Shown piece after piece: positions 34,227-46,200 of a stretch of 64,000 nucleotides of DNA. Origin of the DNA: Corylus avellana (lineage: Eukaryota > Streptophyta > Magnoliopsida > Fagales > Betulaceae). Position 1 is the stretch's first letter, and every line of letters begins with the position of its first letter. The notes under the pieces are model-generated. The model was given only the letters and a program-made list of their open reading frames with translations, searched no databases and was not told where the DNA came from. Location: the NCBI RefSeq assembly GCF_901000735.1, contig NC_081544.1, positions 28,576,095 through 28,640,094 on the forward strand, in the 5' to 3' direction. The translations under genes were made by a program, and so were the position numbers.

Positions 34227-37200
34227 AAAGTAATGATGCATTAAAGAGCACAGGGGGGCGCAACCCAAGTACACAGGTAGTATACAAGAGAGCGACTAAG
34301 GAGGGGAGAAAGAAGAAGAGAACATAAAAAGAAAATCAGGAAAATTGATTACTAAGGGAGCAAACCAGCCTGTAGTCTAAGTGAAAAGCGTGTACAAAAA
34401 GACATGAACTAGGTCCTTTAGATTCCTCGACAAATCCTCAAAACATCTAGTTTTCCTTTCCTTCCAAAGGCACCATAAAAGACACAGAGGAACCATCTTC
34501 CACACCACAGCGCTATGGGATTTTCCGCTTGACCACCAGCTAGCGAACATCTCTTTAACGCTTCTAGGCATAACCCAACTCAAGTTGAAGCGAGTGAAGA
34601 TAACAGCCCACAAAGTGCGCGCAACCCCACAATGAAGAAAAAGATGATCCACCGACTCCCCTTCCAATTCACACATACAACAACGATTAATAACAACAAT
34701 ACCTCTCTTCCGGACATTATCCAAGGTAAGAGATTTCCCAAGGACGGCCGACCAAGCAAAAAACGCCACTCTTGCAGGAGCCTTGGTGTGCCAAATACTT
34801 TTCCAAGGAAAGAGGTTGGGCTCTTTAAGGACAAGCTTCCTGTAAAAAGAACGAACCTCAAACTTCCATTTTCTAGAAGGAATTCACCACATCCGATCCT
34901 CCCCTTCCCCACGCATCGAGAGTGAATACAAGAGCGAGAAAAGGGAGGCTAAAACCCTCTCCTCCCAATCATGAATACTACGAGTAAAGGTAACATTCCA
35001 AGGAACCGTACCATTTGAACTCTCCCTGATATCCGCAATGGAAGCATCCTTGTTCCTAGCAATATTGAAGAGACCGGGAAAAGCATCCTTGAGGGGCATC
35101 TCACCACACTAAACATCCTCCCAAAATTTGACTTTCGACCCCGACCCAGGATCAAATCTAATGTGATAGTGAAACGACCTCCAACCCCTACAAATGTATC
35201 TCCATAATCCCACCCCATGCATTCCACGAGGAACTTTAGAATGCCAACCGCCCCAAAACACCCCATACTTAGCCACCACGATTCTTCTCCACCAAGCTCC
35301 TTCCTCATTTGCAAATCTCCACAACCATTTCCCCAAGAGAGCTTGATTGAATAGCCGCAAACTCCGAATCCCTAGACCACCCTCAAAAATCGAAGAGCAT
35401 ACCACATGCCAACTAACCAAGTGGAGCTTAGGCTCATCATTGAGCCCACCCCATAAAAAGTCCCGTTGAATCTTCTCAATGCGATCTGCCACAGAAGCAG
35501 GGATAGGAAAAAGAGACATGACATAGGTAGGTAGATTGGATAAGGTACTCTTGATGAGAGTGAGCCTAGCCCCCTTTGACAAGTACGAACGTTTCCAAGG
35601 AGCCAACCTTCTAGCAATCTTCTCCAACATGTCTTCCCATATAGCCAAAAGCTTGAACAAACCCCCTAACGGAAGACCCAGATACTTCAAAGGCAAAGAA
35701 CTAGTGCCACAACCCAGAATACCAGCCAACTCACCCACCTCAACCGCATCCCCAACCGGGACCAAAACAGATTTGGCCCGATTTACTTTTAACCCCGAGA
35801 CAGCTTCGAATCCAATGAGAAGGGCTTTAATAAATGCCCCACAAAAAACCAGCGTATCATTAGCAAAAAGAAGGTGAGAGACATTTACCCGATCAGACTC
35901 TTTGTCACCCACAAAGAAACCATCGATGAAACCCCTATTAATAGCAGCATTAATCATCCTGCTGAATGCCTCCATGACCAAGATGAACAAAAAAGGCGAG
36001 AGAGGATCGACTTGTCTCACCCCACGCGAACTCTCAAAAAAGCCGGGGGAAGAACCGTTGACCAAAACCGAGAACCACACAGACGAGATACAATGCTCAA
36101 TCCATAAACAGCATTTCGCACCAAACCCGCACCTTCTCAACAAGTAAAGTAAAAACTTCTAGTTCAAATGATCATAAGCCTTTTCCATATCCAACTTACA
36201 CAATAAGCTGGGATCCCTAGATCTGATTTGGCTATCCAGGCATTCATTGGCAATAAAAACCGAATCCAAAATATGTCTACCTTTGACGAAGGCATTCTGC
36301 GGATTGGAGAAGGCCCGATCCATAACTCCCCTCATTCTGTTGGCTAACACCTTGGCAATAATCTTATAGGTCCCCCCCACAAGACTGATAGGACGAAAGT
36401 CCTTCAGCTCGGATGCCCCATGAGACTTCTGAATAAGAGAAATAAACGTAGCATCAAGACTTTTTTCAAATTTACCTCGATCGTAGAACTCTGCAAAAAC
36501 AACCGTAATGTCCAATTTGATCACATCCCAACAGTCCTGGAAAAAAGCCATAGAAAAACCATCCAGACCCAGAGCCTTGTCCCTATCCATATTTTTAACC
36601 ACCTTCCTTTCCTCGAAGGGAGCTTCCAGATTAGAAGACTCATCAACATCCAACATGTCAAAGTGAAGATTATCCAACCTCGGTCTCCAACTTAGAGTCT
36701 CCGAGAAGAGTGACTCATAAAAGCGAGTGATATGATTACTAATAGCCTCTTGATCAGAAGTAGAAGAACCATCAATGTTCAAAGCCTCAATAAAATTCTG
36801 CCTTCGATTGGCATTAGCAATCCGATGAAAGAATTTCGTGCACTTATCACCCTCTTTCAACCAACGGATCCTAGATTTTTGCCTCCAACTAATTTCTTCT
36901 AGGAGAAGGGAGAACTCTAACTCACCAGCAAGCACCTTTTTCCTCTCAATCTCTTCCGTGGATAACCCTCTCTCCTCCTCCACCCTATTAAGAGCTTTAA
37001 GATCATCCATACAAGCCTTAATACAAGCCCCCACGTTGCCAAACTCTTGAGCATTCCATCTCTTGATGTCCCATTTAAGAACTTGCATCTTTTTAGAGAG
37101 GATAAAGCTCGGAGTACCTTGAAATTGATACGAGACCCACCAACTGCGAACTTTATCCACAAAACCCTCCACTTTAAGCCACATATTCTCAAATTTAAAA

Positions 37201-40200
37201 GGTCTTTTACCTCCCGAAAAAGAATTGCAATCCAAGATAATAGGAGCATGATCGGAGCACACCCGAAGCAACCTCTTTTGACGCAAGTCCAGATGACGAG
37301 CTTCCCAATCCGGAGAAACTAAAAAACGGTCAAGCCTAGACCAAGACTGATTATTAGACCAGGTAGATATCCCCCCAACTAAAGGAAGGTCCATGAGGCC
37401 CTGCTTCGAAATGAACTCTCCAAAACCCCTCATTGCAGACCGAGAATAAGCACCCCTCGACCTTTCACTTGGATAAAGAGTGACATTAAAATCCCCACCA
37501 ATACACCACGGCATTTCCCAACAGCTCAAAACCCCTGCCAACTCCTCCCAAAGGAGACGCCTGGAAGTGACTCTATTAGTCCCATACACCCCCACGAATG
37601 GCCAAGTAAGACCATCCTCAACATTTTTGAAAGAACAGGCCACCACATAATGCCTCAAAACAACATCTACTTTCTCAACAACCCTCTTATCCCACATGAG
37701 CAAAATGCCACCCAAGGCCCCAATGGAAGGGACATAGCACTACTCCACATACGGGCAGCCCCATAAACTCCTCATTAAGCTAAACGAAATAAAATCCAAC
37801 TTCGTCTCTTGAAAACAAACCAAATCAGCCTTCCAACTTCTTAACAAATTAACCCTCAACCTCTTATCCCTCTCGTTCAAACCTCTCACATTCCAAGAAA
37901 GAATCTTGATCTTCTTGATTTAACTCGATTGGCCCTCCCCTTATTCCTTTCCCTCGCAGAAAACTCCAAAAGGTTAACAGAAGACTGTAGATTATTAAGC
38001 TCTCTCTTACCTTTTTTAACTGCAGGAGAAATCTCTTCCCTTTCCATTTCATTGCCTTTATTGTCAGCAATCATAACCCCAATGGTCTCCTTAAGCTTCT
38101 TATCTTCTCCATCGCAAGAGAGGCCGACTTCTTTACAAGCCTTGATAATATAAGCCCTCTCCTGCACCTCCAACTTCTCCTCATCCAGAGAATTTGGGAC
38201 AAAAGACTCCTGAGCAAAAGGATTCACTTCTACAGTGAGGACTCCACCCAAATTTATTGCCTGCATTGTGCAAAGGCCCGACTCCTTTCCCAGCGTACCC
38301 AACTCAGAGCCGCCCGGAGATTGATCCACCGGGCCACACCCCAGGGATTCTACCCTCCCGGACTCCACATAACCTCTGGTAGCAGACCTTGAGATAGCCG
38401 GCGACACCCAACTGCCAGGCTGCTTACCCAGAATCCCCATGGCAGAAAATCTCAACCCACTCGTCGGAGGGCACTGATCCGCGATACCGACTGCCGGAGT
38501 AGGGGAAACTTCATAAACAAGAGGGGCAACCTGCGACTTTACCGAGGAATCCGAGACAAAAACACCCATCGTCAAATTTGCCTGGACAGTAAAACCCCTT
38601 GTCGAAACCTGTCCCGGACCACCAGCCCTCAACAGAAACTTCCTCGCCGGCCCCTTTCCAGACAAAACTATCTTCGTTAGCGTCTCTGCCATAGCCGCGA
38701 CTTCGCCCGACGGTGGAAGGACTGCGAAATCATCCCTGGCGCCAGGCAGCAACCTAGAATATATATATATATCCTAATGGCCTTAATTATTACCATTAGT
38801 GGCGCTAGTTGCATGGCCTTGTAAAATTTCAGGGTGCTTCTTACCTAACCTGTTTGTAATTGTATTTTTATGACTCATATGTAGTTATCTATGCCATCTA
38901 AAGTATATGTTTAAGACATTTGTATCCAAATGAAGTTTATCGTATGACCTCAGCATGGGTTTTTTTTTTTTTTTTGTGTGTTCTACAAAATGATCTTTTA
39001 GGTTCCTCCAGATGGTATAGGTGCTATAATGGCACCTTCTGTTTGTTAGAGTCTCGTTATTTTCATTATTTTTTATGTTTTCTGTTTGCATAGACGTATT
39101 GACTTACCTATCAAAATCCTGTTATGATGCTGTTCTATGAGATTAAACATTATTATTAATTGCTTTTTCCATATTGCAGGTATCATCTATGAAATCTGGA
39201 ATGTGGGACTGCATGTCTGATACTTGCCAAACCAAAAGTCAACAGGAATTGACGCAAACAAGCATGGAAAAATGTTCTGAATATGAGATCATAGATGTTG
39301 AACCAAGTGTTAAGGATGCATCAGTCATAGCTGAGCATGGTGTGGAGCGCACACACAGTGAGTACTATTTGCTTTTGGAAATAGGCTCTGCTAAATAATA
39401 GTTCAAACCCGTGACTGGAGTACACATTTTGATATTATCTTGACTGTTAAAATTTTGCTGAAATTTATAAAAAATTTCCTAATTAGATTCTCCTCATAGT
39501 GTCACTATTGTAATATTCGTGCTTAAATTTCTACGAACATTATGTTGGACTTTGATATTCACCAACCAAAAGGTCTATTTTCATTTGGCTTCTGGGAATG
39601 ATTTGTTGTTATATACTTGCAGTGAATTTGGGCAGCTTCTGTTTTTTGAGTTTCCCTCCCTCATTTGACTATCATTTCAATATTTTCCCCCTATTAACTT
39701 TTATACCTTGTTATGATGTGTAATTAGATGTCACAGGTGTTTCTGTTGAAGACATTTTCAGGAAAGTAGCACTGTATTTTGAGCTTGACTATGAAGTCAT
39801 GGCTTATGGTAAATCACTTCTAGAAAGGACAATTATGCTCTTAAGGAAGCTTAATGATTGTGAGTTTTGGTTGGTGGAGCAATTTTGCGTCAAGACATTC
39901 AAGTCCCTTGGTTATGGGGAGTTTTTAATGTTCCTAGAAAAACATGCCTCTTTGCTACCTGATGAGATATACAACTTCTTAACAGGTGACATATATGAAA
40001 AATCCCCTTTGGAGGTTTGCATGCTCCAATATCAGTTGATTGTTTTAGTGTCACAAGCTTTGAATGGATTATGGGACAATGAAACAATGACAAAGCAGAT
40101 GATTTCTTCACTGCTTATGAGGCAATTCCCTTTGATCAGTTTCAAAATTTCAGAAAATGGTTCCATGGCAGATTTTCTAGATATTGTGGGGAATCATAAG

Positions 40201-43200
40201 AACAATGTAACTTCTAAAGGTGTGCTATTTTCTGTCACATTATTTGAAATGTATCCAGTTGAAGGCTCATCAGCCCATGATGAAAATGATTTATTGGAAA
40301 CCACCAATGTGAGAATTGACCTCAGCCAGAAAGCAGTAGCCCTTAAATCCGTTACATCCAAGGATGCAATTGAAGTCTTACTTAGGGCACCGCTGATGTC
40401 AGATTTAAACTTTTGGGCACACTGGGACCTCATATTTGCTCCCTCACTTGGTCCTTTTGTACCATGGTTGTTGAGTGAAGTCAACACAAAAGAGTTATTG
40501 TGTTTGGTGACTAAAGATGGAAAGGTCATGCGCATAGATCATTCAGCTACTGTGGATTCATTCTTGGAAGCTGCACTTCAAGGATCCCCTTTCCGAACAG
40601 CACTGCAGCTGTTATCTCTATTCTCGTTAGTTGGGGGAGAAAAATATGTTCCCTTGTCCCTTTTAAAATGTCATATGCGCCATGCATTTGAAGTTATTAT
40701 GAAGAATTCTCTGGAGAATATGGAAGTAAATGACAGCCAGAACTCTCTCATGCAAGGAAACAGTACACAGAAAATGGTTGATGAAGTTGCTACTAGTAAT
40801 TTGAGTAGTGAGTTACACATTAACTTTTGCAAAATGATTAATGTTGTGCCTTTTGTGTCAAGGTTTGTCCTTGATTGTCTTGGCTATTTACCCACAGAGT
40901 TTCGTGGTTTTGCTGCTGATGTTTTGCTTTCTGGAATGCGTGCTCTCATCAAAGATGCTGCTTCTGCCATTTTGTGTGAATGCAATCAAACAGAGCAGCG
41001 TCTCATGCTTCATGAAGTAGGATTGTCTCTTGGTATTGTGGAGTGGATTGATGATTACCATTCATTTTGTTCCAGTGATCCTACTGAGCTGTTTGCATCT
41101 GCAACTTTATGCTTGAAAGCTACTGGGCCTGAGATTAGCATAGGCTCAAAGAATATGCAAGATGCATTGGGTGAGTCTTCCATTTCTGAAGCAAATATGA
41201 GCGTATCTGTTGTGAAAGATGGGCATAATGAAGAGAGTACTGGAGTTTGTCGGTCAATTGATGGGTTAAATGTTTTTGATGATAGAATTGGCAGTGGTCA
41301 CACGCCTTGCTTGTCTGAACTTGATGAAGAGAAGAATGCAGCCCTGGTCATTGAATCTATCAGGCAGGATGAATTTGGTTTGGATCCAAGTCTTTCTAGC
41401 ACTGAAAGTAGCATGTTAAAGAAGCAGCATGCTCGGCTGGGGAGAGCACTTCATTGTCTTTCACAAGAGTTATATTCTCAAGATTCACATTTTCTTCTTG
41501 AGCTGGTAATTGTATTGTCTCTTTCAATGTGCTTACTACAACTATACACATGACTAACATGATGAAGCATATAAGTTTGTAGAGTTGATTTTCTACACGT
41601 CTTATATTCTGTTAAGATTTTCCTTTTATATTTTTAAATATTGCTGGTTTAATATATGGTTGCCATGTAGTTGCTAGAAGTTCTTCATGGTGCTGAATGT
41701 TGGTTGAAAGATGAACTTCCATAATATAGATAAGAGTTATCCTCCAAACTGGATTAAACAGATTGTTGATCTACAATTTATAAGCCTTAGCATCATGGTG
41801 AAAAATAAGAGAGAAATGTAACTACGTTATTGATCCTGAAATGGGCCTGATTTGTAATCTACTTCTAGGTTCGAATTGTGAGTTATAGTTTTAGGATTTT
41901 ACATTCTCACAAATGCATTTTGCGAAAGGCAGAGAGTGACAGAAGAAGATAATAGTGCCCTTATTTGTTGTACTTGGGAAATAGGATCTAGTTTATAGTT
42001 TTACTTCTTGTCATCCATATCATTCTTTCTTGGTTAGTACATCCTGAATTAATAGAATCTTTATATGTTCAACTTTATAAACGAATTTGGTTATTGGTTT
42101 GAAGTTCACAATAGGCTGCTGAGAAGTCTCTGATTTTTTTTTCCTCAATAAATCAATCAATTTATTGTTCATTTTGCTTCAGGTTCAAAATGCTGATGAT
42201 AATATTTATCCAAAAAATGTGGAACCGACTCTAACATTCATTCTTCGAGAGTCAGGTATTATTGTTCTAAACAATGAGCGAGGCTTCTCTGCTCAAAACA
42301 TCAGAGCACTTTGTGATGTTGGAAATTCAACAAAGAAAGGATCTAATGCTGGATATATCGGGAAGAAAGGCATCGGCTTCAAATCAGTATTCCGGGTAAT
42401 GTTTGAAGAAACACTGTTAACATCATTCTTTAGTTTTTCTTTTTCTTTTTTTTTTTTCAAATGCTATCTTTTTTTTAGAAGTAATAAGCAGTAATGTTTG
42501 AAGAAAATGGGCCAGTATGGTAAAGTTTTGAAAAGCATTTTGGGTTTTGAGTTGAAAAGGTTAAAGTTGTAAATTAATTTGGTGGGAGCCACATTTAAGA
42601 AAAGTTGAAGATTGGTTTGGTAAAGTTTTGAAGAGTGTTTTGTAAAAATTAAAAATTAAGAAATATTTTTATAAAATAAAAGAAAAAGTTAAAATATTCC
42701 AACACGGTGATGGTGGTGATCTGGTGGATTTGGCGGCCATCCATCTGGCCACCACCACACGGTGCCGACAGCAGAAAGACCCTTTTTTTTAGTTTTAACA
42801 TTTTTATGAAAATTGTTCTGTTTTAGTTTTTGAGAAGTATTTTGGGTGTTGAGAAGAGTTTGGTAGTTTGAGCAGCATCTAAAAATCCGTTTGGTTAACT
42901 GGTTTTTTAGAAGAGTTTTCAATGTTTGAGAAGTGAAAATAGCTTTGTAAAAGTTTTCCAAACAAGTTATCAACATTCTTTGCTTTTTTTGTTTTCTGTT
43001 TTGTAAAAAAAAAAAAAATTATGTACTTTTTTTTTTTTTATAAGTATTAAGCAATCTATAGATATAATGAAAGAGGCCGTCACCCATGTATTGAGGTTAC
43101 AAGATATCATTCTTTGTTTTCTTTTCTTTGGTGTCTATCTCAACGAGTTTAAGTTTCTTGTTTTATTTTGGTTTGGTTGATTTCCTTTTTTCCCCTTAAA

Positions 43201-46200
43201 TGAGGTCTAGGAGGGAGTAATTAAACTTAACCGAACTCAACTAAGAGATCATAAAATATGTTTGAAAGGTACAGAAAGCTTTGGTTGCTTGTCTGTTTGC
43301 TGTTCCAAGTGCACAATCTAGACCTCATTTTATTGTTCAAAATTCGCTGAAATATATCCTTATATAATTTGAGTGCTAGTCTTCTTTGTTTAAACACATG
43401 GCACTAATTTTCTTATCAATCTTCTTCTTCTTTTTTCTTTTCTTGCCTTTGAATGAGTCTTCCTGGTTAAGCTCTGGCATTTAAAATGGTTTTTGATATG
43501 GCTCAAGGTTATGATTCTGTAACTCCAATAATGAACACTAACAATCGCAAAAAGTTCAGAAGCAGATTATTTAATCTAGTGTTGAGGCTCATCTTCAATT
43601 TAGTCAATCACCTTTTTGACTATATTCATCTTTCATATGCACTCCAAAGCTCTATTGTGGCTGCCGGGTGTTCTACCCAAGGTTGTTAAAATGTAATTGA
43701 TGTAAAGAATTTAAACATTTGATTAGTATTATTAAAGTAGGTGTTTAAAGAATCATGTACCATAAAGAGTATCGGCATATTTAGAATAGCACTCAACTGT
43801 TTTTGATTATTAATAAATGAGTCAAAGCTATGTTTTAAAGCACTCTACTTCTTCTAGAAAATTGACATTGTAGTGGAAAAAGTTGAGAGACGCAGCCTAG
43901 AGGCTGAATGTGGTTCCCACACTTGGCAACCTGAGTTACTTTCTGACTGTGAATTGTATTTTTATATGGATTTTCATAGAAATGAGAGTGGTGAGGTACT
44001 TTTTTGTTTATCAAATTGATGGTTATACAATATAAATGAACCGCTTTCATGAATGTGGGGTGACGTATCTGCAGGTCACTGATGCTCCTGAGATTCATTC
44101 TAATGGGTTTCATATCAAATTTGATATCAGTGAGGGTCAGATTGGTTTTGTTTTGCCAACAATAGTACCTCCATGTGACATTGACTTGTTTAGTAGGCTG
44201 GCATCTAGTGACACTGATCAATTGGATGATAAATGCTGGAACACTTGCATTGTCCTTCCTTTCAGATATAGATTATCGGACAAAACTGTCATGAAGAGCA
44301 TTATGACTATGTTTTCAGATCTTCACCCGTATTTGTTGCTTTTTCTTCACCGGCTTAAGTGTATTAAGTTCAGAAACTTACTCGATGATTCTCTCATTGT
44401 GATGCAAAAAGAAATCATGGGGGATGGCATTGTTAGGGTTTCACATGGAAAAGAGAAAATGACATGGTTTGTAGCATCTCAGAAGTTGCAGGCAGAAAAC
44501 ATTCTTCGTGATGTGCAAACAACAGAAATTTCTATAGCATTTACATTGCAGGAATCAGTTGATGGGGATTATGTTCCACTTCTAGACCAACAGCCTGTTT
44601 TTGCATTTCTTCCTCTAAGAACTTATGGGCTAAAATTTATTCTCCAAGGTGATTTTGTTCTTCCTTCATCTAGAGAGGAAGTTGATGGAAATAGTCCCTG
44701 GAACCAGTGGTTATTGTCTGAGTTTCCTGGTATGTTTGTTGGTGTGGAGAGATCCTTCTGCGCTCTCAAGTGTTTTAGAGAGAATCCAGGAAAAGCTGTG
44801 TCAACTTATATGAGTTTTGTTCCACTTGTTGGGGAAGTTCATGGTTTCTTTTCCTGTCTTCCCCGGTTGATCATTTCTAAATTACGTATGTCAAACTGCT
44901 TACTCCTGGAAGGAGGAAATGACAATTGGGTTCCTCCATGCAAGGTTCTAAGAGGGTGGAATGAACAGGCTCGCGTTCTTCTTCCTGATGATTTACTTTG
45001 TGAGCATCTTGGACTCGGATTCCTTGATAAAAATATAAAAATGTCTGATTCATTATCAAGGGCACTAGGCCTTGAGGAGTATGGACCCAAAATTCTACTT
45101 AAATTTATATCCTCTTTAAGTCATGTGGAAAATGGCATCAAATCAATGGGCCTGAGTTGGTTGTCTTCTTGGCTAAATGCAATATATACAATGTCATCCC
45201 ATTCTTCTGGACAAATTTTCTTAAACTCTGATACAGAAATGCATCTCATAGAGAACCTTCAAAAAATATCGTGTATTCCCCTTTCAGATGGTACATACAG
45301 CTCAGTGGATGAAGGTATAATCTGGTTACACTCTGATGCGATAAGCACTGGGTTTGATGTTGAGCGTCAACTTGAAGCTTTCCCAAATTTATTTATTGAA
45401 CTCCGGACTGTAAATCTGGCCCTCTTCTCTGCATCAACTGTTGGTAGCTCATGCCTGGACATGAGTTTGGTAGACAACATAACCAAGATTCTTCATAGAA
45501 TTGGCGTCCAGAAGTTGTCTGCCCACAAAATTGTGAAGGCGCACATCATGCCAGCTGTAACTGCTGGTAGAAATACAAATAGGGACAAGAATTTGATGAC
45601 AGAGTATCTTTGCTTTGTAATGCTTCACCTACAGTCTAGCTGCCCTGATTGTCGTCTTGAACGGGAGTATGTAATCTCTGAATTACGAAATAAAGCTTTC
45701 ATTTTAACAAATCATGGCTTTAAACAACCTGTTAAGGTGCCAATTCATTTCAGTAAAGCATATGGAAATCCAGTCGATGTAAATAAGTTGATCAGTATTG
45801 TAGATGTGAAATGGCATGAGGTTGACACCACTTATTTGAGGCATCCAGTCACTGAATCACTCTCATGTGGACTGACAAAATGGAGGGAATTTTTCCAGGA
45901 AATAGGTGTCGTGGATTTTGTGCAAATACATCCAGTTCATAAGACTGTTGCTGATATATCTCCTACCATTTTTAGGAATCTAATGCAGGAAAGAGATCTG
46001 ATTTCCCCTGAATCAATTGTCAAAGATTGGGAATCCCATGAATTTGTGCATTTAATATCCCTATTATCCAAAAATGGCATGCGGCAAAGTTGTATATACC
46101 TGTTGGAGGTTTTTGATACACTATGGGATGGTTGTTTTAGTGATAAAGCTACAGGTTACTGCAACCCTAAAACTGGTGAAGATAGCAAACCCTTCAAGTC

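Larger units (their letters stand above)
34228..38756 (-). mobile_element. LINE C, 4.5 kb, minus strand, 5'-truncated and inactive
   Basis: Same family as LINE B. 3' end at the left, with hairpin GCAC-AGGGGG-GCGC on the + strand (34248-34261). Minus strand: ORF1 C-terminal part (38752-37886), then ORF2 in several frames (37715 to 34377). Both edges abut TA repeats (34211-34227 and 38758-38772), consistent with insertion into a (TA)n target. Confidence 0.93.
13682..39179 (+). other. NOV-B intron 3, 25.5-kb transposon nest
   Basis: Runs from the exon 3 donor to the acceptor tattgcag at 39179. It contains the duplicated segment, two LINE B copies, a copia element, LINE C, several 5'-truncated LINEs, a Pack-MULE, SINE-like sequence and microsatellites, each listed separately. 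If the 4.88-kb duplication is an assembly artefact, the real intron is at least 7 kb shorter. Confidence 0.8.

Noticed and set aside
43486..43689. Small protein in intron 6
   Set aside because: No conservation or family signal, and it lies between exons with matched phases.
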